Source of the DNA: Burkholderiaceae bacterium
Lineage (GTDB): Bacteria; Pseudomonadota; Gammaproteobacteria; Burkholderiales; Burkholderiaceae_D
Length of the DNA: 64,000 nucleotides
Reading direction: 5' to 3'
Assembly (NCBI GenBank): GCA_031291325.1
Contig: JARLJG010000020.1
Coordinates: 28,441-92,440 of the forward strand
Positions 1 to 9,021 of the stretch are shown here, in pieces. Numbering within the stretch: position 1 is the stretch's first letter; every line of letters begins with the position of its first letter. A program made the position numbers and the translations under genes. The notes beneath the pieces were generated by a model. It did not search any database, had not been told where the DNA came from, and saw nothing but the letters and a program-made list of their open reading frames with translations.

Positions 1-49
1 CTGCAAGCCAGCTTCCTTGTCAAAGGATGACTGTCATATTGGGGGATAT

Positions 50-1702
50 ATGAAACCGCTACGGCTTGCTCTGCTGCGCTATGCGATTATCGTGTCGACG
101 GCCGTTGCGGTCAGCGCGCTGCTGGCTTTTCTACTTAATCTCGTAGCGGACACGCTGGTGGGCCCAGGTGTGTCGGCGACGCTGGAGGCATTGTGCAGCG
201 CGGCAATCGTGCTTGTGCTGATGCGGCAGACTACGCGCAACGACGGCGTCACGAAATTGGTGACCAAGGTAGGCAAGACAACCGATCAAATCATGATAGG
301 CGCTGCCGAAACCTCGTATTTCGTCGATTCGGTCAAGAAGAAGATGGAGCAAGATGTGATGACCATCAATGAAGTGGTCGCCGGCTCCGAACAAAACGCC
401 AACACCACGGAACACATTGCCGCCAATGCGGAGCGCGCGTCCCAGGTTGCCGCCGACGTCAGGAGCGAAAGCGTCGCCGGGCGCAGTGAAGTCGACCACG
501 GATTGGAAGGCATCCGCGCTGCCACCAAGGATGCGGAATCGGCTTCGACCGTGATGAGGGGGCTGAAAGAGAAATCGAGCCGCATTCACGTGATCACCGA
601 AGTCATCGAAGAGATTGCCGCCCGCACCAACTTGTTGGCCCTGAACGCGGCGATTGAAGCAGCACGCGCCGGCGAGCACGGGCGCGGCTTCGCGGTGGTG
701 GCGGGTGAAGTGCGGCAGCTCGCGCAGCGCACCAAATCCGCCACCGATGAAATTGGCGTGATGGTGCGCGAAATCAATGAGCAGGCCGAAAAGGCCACCA
801 GCGGCATGAATGCGCTGACCGACAAGGTTAATCACGCGGCACAAAACGTCGAACGCGTGCATGCGATGTTTCGCAATATCGAGCAGTCATCCGGCGTCTC
901 CGAAGAGCAGATTCAGCAGATCGCTGCCGCTGCGCGCGAACACGTCGCCACCACGCGCGTCATTTCCGACGCCATGTTGCGCATTCGCGACAGCATGTTA
1001 TCGACTGAGGTGGAATTGCCGCGTGCCACCAATTCGGCGATGGCCCTGGCCGAATTGGCGGAGGGAATCAGCAATGCGCTGGCCGAATCGAATGTCGAAA
1101 CAATGCATGACCCGATCCGGGTGGCGGCGCAGACTGCCGCGCGGGAAATAGGGCGCATCTTCACCGAAGCCATCGCCAACGGACAAATCAGCCGCGACGC
1201 GCTGTTCGACCGTCAATACAAGCCGATCCCGCACACCAATCCGCAAAAATATACTTCTCGTTTCGACACATTCACCGATCGCGTGCTGCCGCCGGTGCAA
1301 GAAGCGTTGTTGGCTGCCATTCCGCAGATCGCGTTCGCCATTGCAGTCGACGACAAGGGTTATCTGCCGACTCACAACAAGAAATTCTCACAGCCGCTGA
1401 CCGGCGATTACGAAACCGACCTGCTCAATAACCGCACCAAGCGTCATTTCAACGACCGTACCGGGGCGCGTTGTGGATCCAATACCAATGACTTCTTGCT
1501 GCAAACGTATAAGCGCGACACTGGCGAGGTGATGCACGATTTGTCGGCGCCGATTTACGTCGAAGGCAAGCATTGGGGCGGCTTCCGCATCGGTTACCGC
1601 TCTGCAGCGGCTGAAAATTCAGCGCTCGCGTCGACGCAGCCGAGCGCACAAATCGCTGCCAAGCCGGGGGCCGCCAAGCCGCTGAAGCTGACGCGCTCAT
1701 AG
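50..1702 (+). CDS. Methyl-accepting chemotaxis protein with C-terminal sensor region
   Basis: Chemoreceptor that signals to CheA/CheW. I start it at ATG 50 because GGGGGA lies just upstream; a TTG at 17 is in frame but has no such site. Two hydrophobic segments lie near residues 8-30 and 43-60. The conserved signalling hairpin ([20 protein letters not shown]) falls around residues 190-215. The order is unusual: there is almost no periplasmic loop, and a roughly 130-residue region follows the signalling domain (about 385-520). It contains a conserved-looking WGGFRIGY stretch and resembles the cytoplasmic Cache-like C-terminal modules of some soluble-sensing receptors. Known: such receptors sense intracellular cues. 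Inferred: this one does too. No CheR-tether pentapeptide ends the protein. Confidence 0.88.
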   Translation: MKPLRLALLRYAIIVSTAVAVSALLAFLLNLVADTLVGPGVSATLEALCSAAIVLVLMRQTTRNDGVTKLVTKVGKTTDQIMIGAAETSYFVDSVKKKMEQDVMTINEVVAGSEQNANTTEHIAANAERASQVAADVRSESVAGRSEVDHGLEGIRAATKDAESASTVMRGLKEKSSRIHVITEVIEEIAARTNLLALNAAIEAARAGEHGRGFAVVAGEVRQLAQRTKSATDEIGVMVREINEQAEKATSGMNALTDKVNHAAQNVERVHAMFRNIEQSSGVSEEQIQQIAAAAREHVATTRVISDAMLRIRDSMLSTEVELPRATNSAMALAELAEGISNALAESNVETMHDPIRVAAQTAAREIGRIFTEAIANGQISRDALFDRQYKPIPHTNPQKYTSRFDTFTDRVLPPVQEALLAAIPQIAFAIAVDDKGYLPTHNKKFSQPLTGDYETDLLNNRTKRHFNDRTGARCGSNTNDFLLQTYKRDTGEVMHDLSAPIYVEGKHWGGFRIGYRSAAAENSALASTQPSAQIAAKPGAAKPLKLTRS

Positions 1703-1726
1703 GGGCAAAGGCCTGCCCCACAATTT

Positions 1727-2248
1727 TTAGATGTGCTCTTGATTTTGCCCGGGTGACGGCAAGTCGACTTGCTTGACACTGCGTTTATTCAAATCGATAA
1801 ATGCTTCCAGTACCTTGAATAAGTCGGCGAAGATCTGCTTGCCGTAAGTCTGCTCGATATAGGAATATTGAAGGTCGATCAAGGGGCCGATTTGGCTCAA
1901 CAGATGGGTTCCCTTTTGCGACAGGCGCACGATGACGCGCCGCTGATCTCCCGCAACGGGGCCGCGCGCAATCAACTCGATTTCTTCCATCCGCGACAAC
2001 ATGCCGGCCATGCTGGGACTCGATATCTGGCACAGTTCGCCGATTTCTTTCGGCTCCAGTTGTCCGTGCTCATCCAAGGCTCGCAAAATGCGCCATTGTT
2101 GTTCGGTGATATCGAAGCGGTTCAGGATGGGCCGAAAATTCGCCATCAAGCTGTCCCTCGCTTTGAGCATGCGCTGCGGCAGATTCGGGTAAGCGATCTG
2201 GTGTTTTTTCAACGGAACCCCCAACGAAATTTCGTATTGTCTCTCCAT
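1727..2248 (-). CDS. MarR-family transcriptional regulator (HpaR-like)
   Basis: Winged-helix repressor of the MarR family, closest by eye to HpaR. The run FRPILNRFDITEQQWRILRA and the wing region (GDQRRVIVRLSQKG) are typical. The start is uncertain: ATG 2248 gives 173 aa, ATG 2278 and TTG 2311 are in-frame alternatives, and none has a strong ribosome-binding site. It is divergent from the CoA-transferase gene, with two palindromic operators and that gene's promoter between them. It therefore probably represses the catabolic genes and perhaps itself, with an aromatic or acyl-CoA-type ligand. The ligand is inference; the family and divergent layout are seen. Confidence 0.88.
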   Translation of the reverse strand: MERQYEISLGVPLKKHQIAYPNLPQRMLKARDSLMANFRPILNRFDITEQQWRILRALDEHGQLEPKEIGELCQISSPSMAGMLSRMEEIELIARGPVAGDQRRVIVRLSQKGTHLLSQIGPLIDLQYSYIEQTYGKQIFADLFKVLEAFIDLNKRSVKQVDLPSPGQNQEHI

Positions 2249-2390
2249 CAATCCATTTAAATCAATGTTAACGATCATATCGCCACGCTGATCGCGATAG
2301 GTATCGAACAACGAGGATATCGCTTGTCCAGCAGACTGAGGAGGAGGGTATCGTCTTTTTGCTCGCCGTGCGCTTGCTTCATCATATCGC

Positions 2391-2420
2391 TTGACTCACT
2401 AACATATTAGTGATTAATAT
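2391..2420 (+). promoter_or_regulatory. Predicted sigma-70 promoter of the CoA-transferase gene
   Basis: TTGACT at 2391-2396 and TAATAT at 2415-2420 (or TTAATA at 2414-2419, 17-bp spacing) read toward the CoA-transferase gene. The spacer is filled almost exactly by palindrome 1. The expected transcription start, near 2427, falls inside palindrome 2. This is a classic repressible arrangement. Confidence 0.65.
2396..2413. promoter_or_regulatory. Palindromic operator 1 (putative MarR site)
   Basis: TCACTAACATATTAGTGA: arms TCACTAA/TTAGTGA are exact inverted repeats around a 4-bp centre. The core matches operator 2 (ACTAACATRTTAGT). It lies between the predicted -35 and -10 boxes, in the MarR/CoA-transferase divergent gap. 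Confidence 0.75.
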
Positions 2421-2421
2421 T

Positions 2422-2435
2422 ACTAACATGTTAGT
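2422..2435. promoter_or_regulatory. Palindromic operator 2 (putative MarR site)
   Basis: ACTAACATGTTAGT is a perfect 14-bp palindrome. Its centre is 24 bp from that of operator 1, and it covers the expected transcription start of the CoA-transferase gene. Confidence 0.75.
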
Positions 2436-2533
2436 GAATATACGTTATCACGTTTATGAATATCTTTCTGTAAATTGTGATTTTTATGGAATGACTTAAC
2501 TTCCACCTACTTTGAAAAATGGAGACAAATCGC

Positions 2534-4060
2534 ATGACCAATTCTGAAGAACGCATTCGCCTGCCCGCTTTGCGGCAGAAAATCACCAATGCAACATTGG
2601 CCGCGCAATGGATACGCGACGGCATGACAGTCGGAATGAGCGGCTTCACACGGGCTGGCGACGCCAAGGTGGTGCCGTTGGCGCTGGCGGAACGGGCCCG
2701 CCAGGAACAGTTGAAAATCACGTTGCTTACCGGCGCCTCGCTCGGCAGCGATGTCGACAAGACGTTGACCGAGGCGGGCGCGCTGGCGCGCCGGATGCCG
2801 TTCCAGAGCGATCCCGTGTTGCGCGCGGCGATCAATCGCGGCGACGTGATGTTCGTCGATCAGCATCTGTCGGAAACGGTGGAACTGTTGCGCACCAAAC
2901 AGATGGCGCCGATCGACGTCGCCATCATCGAAGCAGTCGCCATTACCGAAACCGGCGCGATCGTGCCGACCACCTCGGTTGGCAACAGCGCCAGTTTTGC
3001 GATTCTGGCCGACAAGGTCATCGTGGAAATCAACCTGGCCCAGCCTCTGGCGCTGGAAGGTCTGCACGATATCAACATTCCGAAACACCGGCCCCGGCGC
3101 GAGCCGATCCTGCTGATGTCGCCCAGCGACCGGATCGGCAGCTTCGCCATCGAGATTCCGCCGGAGAAAATTGTCGCCATCGTGATTACGCAAAAGGCCG
3201 ATAGCGCATCGAACATCTTGCCGCCCGACGAGGAAACCGCTGCCATCGCCGGCCATCTGGTGGATTTTTTCAATGACGAAATCAAGGCCGGACGCCTGAC
3301 GGAAAAACTCATGCCGCTGCAAGCGGGGATCGGCACCATCGCCAATGCGGTCATGACCGGCTTTATCGACAGCCCTTTCGAGCATTTGACGATGTATTCG
3401 GAAGTCTTGCAAGACTCGACCTTCGATTTGTTCGATGCCGGCAAACTCGACTTTGCGTCAGGGTCGTCGATCACGCTGTCGCCGCAAAAGAGCAAGCAGG
3501 TTCTCGCCGATATTGAAAAGTACAAGGATCGCCTGGTATTGCGTCCGCAGGAAATGAGCAATCACCCCGAATTGATTCGCCGTCTCGGCATCATCGCCAT
3601 CAATACGGCGCTGGAAGCGGACATTTACGGCAACGTGAATTCGACCCATGTGATGGGAACCGACATGATGAACGGCATCGGCGGATCGGGCGATTTTGCG
3701 CGCAACGCCTATTTGTCGATCTTCGCCACCAAATCGCTGGCCAAGGGCGGTCGCATTTCCAGCATCGTGCCGATGGTGACCCACGTTGACCACACCGAAC
3801 ACGATGTCGACATTCTCGTGACGGAGATCGGTTTGGCCGACCTGCGCGGGCTGGCGCCGCGCGAACGGGCGCAAGTCATTATCGAACACTGTGTTGCCGA
3901 GCCGTACCGGCAAATGCTGTTGAACTACGTCGAAGAGGCGACCCTGCGCGGCGGGCACACGCCGCATTTGTTGGAGCAGGCGTTTGCATGGCATACGCGG
4001 TATCGGGAAACCGGATCCATGTTGGAAGAGCAAAGAACGCTCTATGCCGTGAATAGTTAG
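2534..4060 (+). CDS. Acetyl-CoA hydrolase / succinyl-CoA:acetate CoA-transferase family
   Basis: Class I CoA-transferase of the AarC/YgfH type, 508 aa, the usual length for the single-chain enzymes. It moves CoA between acyl groups such as succinyl-CoA and acetate through a glutamyl-CoA intermediate. Glu290, in the MYSEVLQD motif, is the expected catalytic residue. The C-terminal half has the family motif GIGGSGDFARNA and the MVTHVDHTEHD stretch. The start is ATG 2534, with GGAG at 2521-2524; an earlier in-frame ATG at 2519 lacks a site. It is preceded by the two-operator promoter and followed by a strong hairpin, so it is probably transcribed alone. Substrate specificity cannot be read from sequence alone. 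Confidence 0.9.
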   Translation: MTNSEERIRLPALRQKITNATLAAQWIRDGMTVGMSGFTRAGDAKVVPLALAERARQEQLKITLLTGASLGSDVDKTLTEAGALARRMPFQSDPVLRAAINRGDVMFVDQHLSETVELLRTKQMAPIDVAIIEAVAITETGAIVPTTSVGNSASFAILADKVIVEINLAQPLALEGLHDINIPKHRPRREPILLMSPSDRIGSFAIEIPPEKIVAIVITQKADSASNILPPDEETAAIAGHLVDFFNDEIKAGRLTEKLMPLQAGIGTIANAVMTGFIDSPFEHLTMYSEVLQDSTFDLFDAGKLDFASGSSITLSPQKSKQVLADIEKYKDRLVLRPQEMSNHPELIRRLGIIAINTALEADIYGNVNSTHVMGTDMMNGIGGSGDFARNAYLSIFATKSLAKGGRISSIVPMVTHVDHTEHDVDILVTEIGLADLRGLAPRERAQVIIEHCVAEPYRQMLLNYVEEATLRGGHTPHLLEQAFAWHTRYRETGSMLEEQRTLYAVNS

Positions 4061-4067
4061 ACCAACC

Positions 4068-4117
4068 GTGCAAGGGTTTCCGCGCGGCCCGCGGTCGCGT
4101 CAAAACCCTTGCACTTT
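4068..4117 (+). terminator. Long hairpin after the CoA-transferase gene
   Basis: Arms GTGCAAGGGTTT (4068-4079) and AAACCCTTGCAC (4103-4114) are an exact 12-bp inverted repeat beginning 8 bases after the stop codon. Only TTT follows, so it may act as an intrinsic terminator or as a 3'-end stabiliser. Confidence 0.6.
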
Positions 4118-4250
4118 CCATCTGGATGGATTCAGCTTGCGCGCTTTGAGTCTAGGCATCGCGTGCAGGATCGGTGCCAGGTTCGGCATGGCGGTCGCCA
4201 AATCAACATATGGATATGCAAAAATATTACTTTCTTTGCAATTCCATTGC

Positions 4251-4327
4251 CTCTAGAATCATACGTCTCCCCTCTATCCTCCTAAGGATATAGATTTAGG
4301 CCCGCTATTCGTAGCGGGCTTTTTTTT
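4251..4327 (+). ncRNA. Candidate small RNA with anti-Shine-Dalgarno loop and terminator
   Basis: A short non-coding unit sits between the CoA-transferase and thiolase genes. A TAGAAT box at about 4253 could be a -10, although the -35 is weak. It is followed by a CU-rich stretch and a hairpin TATCC/GGATA (4275-4279 and 4286-4290) whose loop is TCCTAA. An excellent terminator closes it: GCCCGCTA-TTCG-TAGCGGGC (4300-4319) plus eight T. The TCCTCCT-type segment is complementary to ribosome-binding sites, as in known CU-rich-loop small RNAs. A terminator this good with no gene just before it is the main support. Its identity is unknown. Confidence 0.4.
4300..4327 (+). terminator. Rho-independent terminator
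   Basis: A perfect 8-bp GC-rich stem closed by a TTCG tetraloop is followed by eight T residues. It is the strongest intrinsic terminator I saw in the window. It ends the candidate small RNA, or a transcript from upstream. Confidence 0.9.
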
Positions 4328-4428
4328 ACTCCGGCGTTGCCCTACGCAGCGCCAAATGAATTCGCATTCGCGCGGCTGTTATCTTGAAATTCTTTGCTGC
4401 AATGCGGCAGGAAATTAGTAAAAAATTT

Positions 4429-4456
4429 TTGCGAACGACCGTACTAAAATTATGCT
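4429..4456 (+). promoter_or_regulatory. Possible promoter of the thiolase gene
   Basis: TTGCGA (4429-4434), a 16-bp spacer and TATGCT (4451-4456) lie about 115 bp upstream of the thiolase start in an AT-rich stretch after the terminator. The match is moderate; no clear operator palindrome was seen. Confidence 0.35.
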
Positions 4457-4569
4457 ATGCTGATAAATCAATGAGCAAACGACGTATTCCGAATACTTGT
4501 CGAAGCGGGATTTCGGCGATATGGTTTGCGCAAATGTTTTCAATATTTCAATCAAAATAGGAGACTCAC

Positions 4570-5748
4570 ATGGCCGACGCTGTCATCGTATCTACCGCCC
4601 GCACGGGCCTCGCCAAGTCCTGGAAAGGCGCGTTCAACATGACCCACGGCGCCACGCTGGGCGGGCACGTATTGAATGCCGCCATTACGCGCGCGCGCAT
4701 CGAAGCCGGCGAGGTCGAAGACGTGCTGATCGGCTGTGCAACGCCGGAAGGCGCGACCGGCAGCAATATCGCGCGCCAGATTGCGCTGCGCGGCGGCTGC
4801 CCGGTAACTACCGGCGGTGTCACGGTTAACCGTTTTTGCTCATCTGGATTGCAGACTATTGCGATGGCGGCGCAGCGCGTCATCGCTGGCGAAGGCGATA
4901 TCTTTGCCGCCGGCGGCGTCGAATCGATTTCCTGCGTGCAGCAGGAAGCCAACCAGCACATGATCGTCGAAAGCTGGTTGAAGGAAAACAAGCCGGCAGT
5001 CTACTGGCCGATGCTGCAGACAGCCGAAACGGTTGCCAAACGCTATAACATTTCGCGCGAGCGGCAAGACGAATACGGTGTGCAAAGCCAGTTGCGCGCA
5101 GCAGCGGCGCAGGCGGCCGGCAAGTTCAACGACGAAATCGTGCCGATGACCACCATCATGGGCGTGGCGGATAAAGCCAGCGGCATGCTGTTGAGCAAGG
5201 AAGTGACGATTTCCGCCGACGAAGGCATCCGTGCCGACACCACGCTGGAAGCAGTATCGAAGATCCGTTCGGCAGTGCCGGGCGGCGTGATTTCCGCCGG
5301 TAATGCCAGCCAATTCTCGGACGGCGCATCGATTGCGATTGTGATGAACAGCAAGGTCGCCGAAGCGAAGGGCTTGACGCCGCTGGGGATTTTCCGTGGC
5401 TTCGCAATCGCCGGTTGCGAACCGGACGAAATGGGTATCGGCCCGGTGTTTGCCATCCCCAAATTGCTGAAAAAGGCCGGGCTGAAGATCGAAGATATCG
5501 GCTTGTGGGAATTGAACGAAGCCTTTGCGGTGCAGGTGTTGTATTGCGCCGACACGCTGGGCATCCCGTTGGATCGCTTGAACGTCAACGGCGGCGCGAT
5601 TGCCGTTGGACATCCTTACGGCGTATCCGGCGCCCGTCTGACCGGGCATGCATTGATCGAAGGCAAGCGCCGTGGCGTCAAATACGTGGTGGTCACCATG
5701 TGCATCGGCGGCGGCCAGGGTGCGGCAGGCTTGTTTGAAGTAGTCTAA
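4570..5748 (+). CDS. Thiolase (acetyl-CoA C-acyltransferase)
   Basis: Degradative-type thiolase, 392 aa, full length. It cleaves 3-ketoacyl-CoA with CoA to acetyl-CoA and a shortened acyl-CoA. Catalytic residues are visible: Cys90 in NRFCSSGLQ, His348 in [10 protein letters not shown], and Cys378 in [10 protein letters not shown]. The motif NEAFAVQ is also present. AGGAGA lies 5 bases before ATG 4570. It is the first gene of the acyl-CoA dehydrogenase-SDR-thioesterase run, which places it at the last step of a beta-oxidation spiral. FadA and PaaJ/PcaF belong to the same fold; the neighbours favour a fatty-acid-like role, though the exact substrate is unknown. Confidence 0.93.
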   Translation: MADAVIVSTARTGLAKSWKGAFNMTHGATLGGHVLNAAITRARIEAGEVEDVLIGCATPEGATGSNIARQIALRGGCPVTTGGVTVNRFCSSGLQTIAMAAQRVIAGEGDIFAAGGVESISCVQQEANQHMIVESWLKENKPAVYWPMLQTAETVAKRYNISRERQDEYGVQSQLRAAAAQAAGKFNDEIVPMTTIMGVADKASGMLLSKEVTISADEGIRADTTLEAVSKIRSAVPGGVISAGNASQFSDGASIAIVMNSKVAEAKGLTPLGIFRGFAIAGCEPDEMGIGPVFAIPKLLKKAGLKIEDIGLWELNEAFAVQVLYCADTLGIPLDRLNVNGGAIAVGHPYGVSGARLTGHALIEGKRRGVKYVVVTMCIGGGQGAAGLFEVV

Positions 5749-5786
5749 GCTTGTATTGATGCGTGAGCGGTTGGGTTAGCTTGGTT

Positions 5787-5809
5787 CGCACGATCCGTTT
5801 GGTCGTGCG
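5787..5809 (+). other. Intercistronic hairpin between thiolase and acyl-CoA dehydrogenase genes
   Basis: CGCACGA and TCGTGCG are exact inverted repeats around a 9-base loop in the 120-bp gap. No T-run follows, so it is more likely an RNA-stability or attenuation element than a terminator. Confidence 0.4.
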
Positions 5810-5868
5810 GCTGGACTGTCTCGACCGGCTATTCATTACCCCTATTTGCCACTCTTTGCAGGCCCCTC

Positions 5869-7683
5869 ATGCAATCGAAAATCATTTCCCGGCGTGACCT
5901 CGATTTCCTGTTGTACGAATGGTTGCAGGTCGACACGCTGACGCAGCGCGAACGCTTCGCCGACCATACGCGCGAAACCTTTAGCGCCACACTCGACATC
6001 GCCGAGCAGATCGCCACCGACTTGTATGCGCCGCACAACAAGAAAAACGATCAGCAAGAGCCGCACTTCGACGGCGAAACCGTGCACATCATACCGGAAG
6101 TAAAAATCGCGCTGGATGCGTTTTGCCAAGCCGGTCTGATGGCCGCAGGACAAGACTACGACCTGGGCGGCATGCAATTGCCATCCACGTTGGAAAAGGC
6201 GGCGTCCGCGTATTTTACCGGCGCCAATGCCGGTACCTCGTCGTATACCTTTTTGACCATCGGCAACTCGAATACCCTGCTGAAATACGGCTCGCCGCAG
6301 CAGATCGACACCTTCGTCAAGCCGATGCTGGCGGGCCGTTTCTTCGGCACCATGTGTTTGTCGGAGCCGCAAGCCGGCTCCAGCTTGTCGGATATCACCA
6401 CGAGAGCGGAATTGCAGGAAGACGGCAACTATCGCTTGACCGGCAACAAGATGTGGATATCGGCCGGCGAGCATGAACTGTCGGAAAACATCGTCCATCT
6501 GGTGCTGGCGAAAATCCCCGGCCCCGACGGCAAAACGATTCCCGGCGTCAAAGGCATTTCGCTGTTCATCGTCCCCAAAATCCTGGTCGGCGCCGATGGC
6601 ACGCTGGGCGAGCGCAACGACGTGGTGCTGGCCGGACTGAACCACAAGATGGGCTATCGCGGCACCACCAATTGCCTGTTGAATTTCGGCGAAGGCAAGT
6701 TCAAGCCGCAGGGCAAGGCCGGCGCCATAGGCTATCTGGTCGGCGCGCCGCACAAGGGACTGGGTTACATGTTCCACATGATGAACGAGGCGCGCATCGG
6801 CGTCGGCCTGGGCGCTGTCGTGCTGGGCTATACCGGCTATCTGCATGCGCTCGACTACGCGCGCGACAGGCCGCAGGGCCGCCATCCGCAGGCGAAAGAC
6901 CCGGCGCAGCCGCAGATACCGATCATCGAGCACACCGACGTCAAGCGCATGCTGCTGGCGCAAAAGACTTATGTCGAAGGCGGGCTGGCGCTGATCCTGT
7001 ATTGCTCGCGCCTGGTCGACGAAGAAGAGACCGGCGCGACCGAAGAAGCGCGCCGGCACGCGACCATGCTGCTCGATATCCTGACGCCGATTGCCAAATC
7101 CTGGCCCTCGCAATGGTGCCTGGAAGCCAACAGCCTGGCGATCCAGGTGCATGGCGGTTACGGTTATACGCGTGAATACAATGTCGAGCAATTTTATCGC
7201 GACAACCGGCTCAATCCGATCCACGAAGGCACGCACGGCATCCACGGCCTCGATTTGCTGGGCCGCAAGGTGGTGCTTCTGGACGGCGCCTTGTTCAAGG
7301 CGCTGGGTGGCGAGATTCAAAAGACTATTATCGCGGCGATGGCAGTGCCGGAACTGGCTGGCTATGCCGGCAGCTTGGGTGCGGCATTGCAACGCATCGC
7401 AGCAGTCACGCAAAAGCTGCACGGTGCGGGCGACATGAACAAGACGCTGGCGAACGCCTCGCTGTATCTGGAAGCGACCGGGCATGCGGTGGTCGCCTGG
7501 ATCTGGCTGCAACAAGCGCTGGTTGCGGTCGGTAAAGATGGCGTCGACGCCGATTTCTATCGCGGAAAATTGCAGGCTTGCCGTTACTTCTTCAACTGGG
7601 AATTGCCGAAGGTGCAGCAGCAATTGGATTTGCTGGAAAGCATCGATACCACGACGCTGGATATGCAAGACTCGTGGTTTTAG
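5869..7683 (+). CDS. Acyl-CoA dehydrogenase (600-aa FadE12/DmdC-type)
   Basis: FAD-dependent acyl-CoA dehydrogenase that introduces the 2,3 double bond into acyl-CoA and passes electrons to ETF. At 604 aa it belongs to the long subfamily that carries an extra N-terminal segment and a C-terminal extension, as in 3-methylmercaptopropionyl-CoA dehydrogenase and related long enzymes. The FAD/substrate motif (MCLSEPQAGSSLSD) and the NKMWISAGEHEL region are present. The likely catalytic base is Glu453 in the PIHEGTHGIHGLDLLGRK segment. It lies in the same direction as the thiolase before it and the SDR after it (25 bp). Substrate is not predictable; DmdC-like naming is by architecture only. Confidence 0.92.
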   Translation: MQSKIISRRDLDFLLYEWLQVDTLTQRERFADHTRETFSATLDIAEQIATDLYAPHNKKNDQQEPHFDGETVHIIPEVKIALDAFCQAGLMAAGQDYDLGGMQLPSTLEKAASAYFTGANAGTSSYTFLTIGNSNTLLKYGSPQQIDTFVKPMLAGRFFGTMCLSEPQAGSSLSDITTRAELQEDGNYRLTGNKMWISAGEHELSENIVHLVLAKIPGPDGKTIPGVKGISLFIVPKILVGADGTLGERNDVVLAGLNHKMGYRGTTNCLLNFGEGKFKPQGKAGAIGYLVGAPHKGLGYMFHMMNEARIGVGLGAVVLGYTGYLHALDYARDRPQGRHPQAKDPAQPQIPIIEHTDVKRMLLAQKTYVEGGLALILYCSRLVDEEETGATEEARRHATMLLDILTPIAKSWPSQWCLEANSLAIQVHGGYGYTREYNVEQFYRDNRLNPIHEGTHGIHGLDLLGRKVVLLDGALFKALGGEIQKTIIAAMAVPELAGYAGSLGAALQRIAAVTQKLHGAGDMNKTLANASLYLEATGHAVVAWIWLQQALVAVGKDGVDADFYRGKLQACRYFFNWELPKVQQQLDLLESIDTTTLDMQDSWF

Positions 7684-7708
7684 AAAAAATCAACTACATG
7701 GAGACTTT

Positions 7709-8491
7709 ATGCGCACTACCAAAGAACTATTCGATTTGACCGGCAAGACGGCCTTGGTGACCGGCGGCTCGCGCGGCCTGGGATTGCAGATCGCCGAAGC
7801 CTTGGGCGAGCAGGGCGCGAAGATCGTGATCTCGTCGCGCAAGCAATCCGATCTGGATGAAGCGGTCGAACACTTGAAAAAGCGCGGCATTTCCGCCAGC
7901 GCGATTGCCGCCGATCTGTCGCAGGAAGCGGCAGTAGGCCCGCTGGTTGCAGAAACCTTGAAGCGCCTGGGACACATCGATATCTTGGTCAACAATGCAG
8001 GCGCAACCTGGGGCGCGCCCGCCGAAGATCATCCGGTGGAAGCTTGGGACAAGGTGATGAATCTGAACATCCGCAGCATCTTCTTGCTGAGCCAGGCGGT
8101 CGGCAAGCAATCGATGATTCCACGCGAATATGGCCGCATTATCAACGTCGCCTCGATCGCCGGCCTCTCCGGCAATGCGCCGGGCACGATGAAAACCATC
8201 GCCTACAATACGTCGAAAGGCGCAGTGGTCAACTTTACCCGCACACTGGCCGGCGAATGGGGGCAATACGGGATCACCGTGAATGCGTTGGCGCCGGGGT
8301 TCTTCCCGTCGAAGATGACCAAGGGCGTGCTGGAAGCCTTTGGTCGCGATGAACTGGCAAATCATGCGCCGCTGCAACGGATCGGCGACGACGAAGATTT
8401 GAAGGGTGCGGCGTTATTATTCGCTTCCGATGCTGGCAAGCACATCACCGGCCAGATTTTGGCGGTCGATGGCGGCGTTTCTGCGGTCTGA
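7709..8491 (+). CDS. Short-chain dehydrogenase/reductase
   Basis: Classical SDR oxidoreductase of 260 aa. The coenzyme motif TGGSRGLG is at about residues 16-23, NNAG follows near 92, and the active-site Tyr166-x3-Lys170 lies in IAYNTSKGA. Start ATG 7709 is preceded by GGAGAC; the open frame extends upstream inside the dehydrogenase gene but that part is not used. Given its place between an acyl-CoA dehydrogenase and a thioesterase, it probably oxidises a 3-hydroxyacyl intermediate or reduces a ketone in the same pathway. The stop codon lies 10 bp before the next start, so the genes are almost certainly co-translated. Confidence 0.92.
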   Translation: MRTTKELFDLTGKTALVTGGSRGLGLQIAEALGEQGAKIVISSRKQSDLDEAVEHLKKRGISASAIAADLSQEAAVGPLVAETLKRLGHIDILVNNAGATWGAPAEDHPVEAWDKVMNLNIRSIFLLSQAVGKQSMIPREYGRIINVASIAGLSGNAPGTMKTIAYNTSKGAVVNFTRTLAGEWGQYGITVNALAPGFFPSKMTKGVLEAFGRDELANHAPLQRIGDDEDLKGAALLFASDAGKHITGQILAVDGGVSAV

Positions 8492-8501
8492 GGATAAGCC
8501 C

Positions 8502-8960
8502 GTGAGCGACGCGCAAAAGTCCCCGCCGCCTTCCGTTCCCCCCGTCCCATTCCCCAGCGAGATTCCATTCCTGCACGATCTTGGTGTGGAATTTCTCGGA
8601 ATGGCCGACGGCGAGGCGCAAGTCGCGCTCAATCTTGAGCCACGGCATATGAATAGCTGGCAAGTGGCGCACGGCGGCGTGATCATGACGCTGCTCGATG
8701 TGGTGATGGCGATGGCCGGGCGTTCGCTCGACCCGGACGCGCGCGGCGGCGTGACGATTGAAATGAAAACCAGTTTCGTGCAACCGGGCGGGCATGCCGG
8801 CGGGCGCATCGTCGCCAAAGGCCATGCGTTTCATCGTTCTACCAGCATGTGTTTTTGCGAAGGCGATGTGTGGAACGGCGACAAGCTGGTGGCCAAGGCA
8901 ATGGGCACCTTCAAATACCTGCGGCGTCTGGATGTTGCCAAGAAGCTGGAGCACGAATAG
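8502..8960 (+). CDS. PaaI-type hot-dog acyl-CoA thioesterase
   Basis: Small hot-dog protein, 152 aa, with the PaaI-family pattern NSWQVAHGGVIMTLLDVVMAMA. The HGG and Asp of this segment form the active site in the family. It hydrolyses acyl-CoA esters, typically to release CoA from stalled intermediates. I start it at GTG 8502, with GAGG overlapping the SDR stop codon; the in-frame upstream ATG at 8406 would lie inside the SDR gene. It is the second protein of its fold type in the cluster if the gene at 12829 is counted. Confidence 0.88.
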   Translation: MSDAQKSPPPSVPPVPFPSEIPFLHDLGVEFLGMADGEAQVALNLEPRHMNSWQVAHGGVIMTLLDVVMAMAGRSLDPDARGGVTIEMKTSFVQPGGHAGGRIVAKGHAFHRSTSMCFCEGDVWNGDKLVAKAMGTFKYLRRLDVAKKLEHE

Positions 8961-9021
8961 CACGCGCGGCACGCGTGGAACGAACGACTCCTCGATAAAC
9001 AATTCTTGAAGCGAGATCGAT

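Noticed and set aside
5842..7668. 608-codon antisense frame opposite the acyl-CoA dehydrogenase gene
   Set aside because: It is a shadow of third-position GC bias: no family pattern, no ribosome-binding site, and Gln/Arg/His-rich composition throughout, while the plus-strand enzyme is complete.
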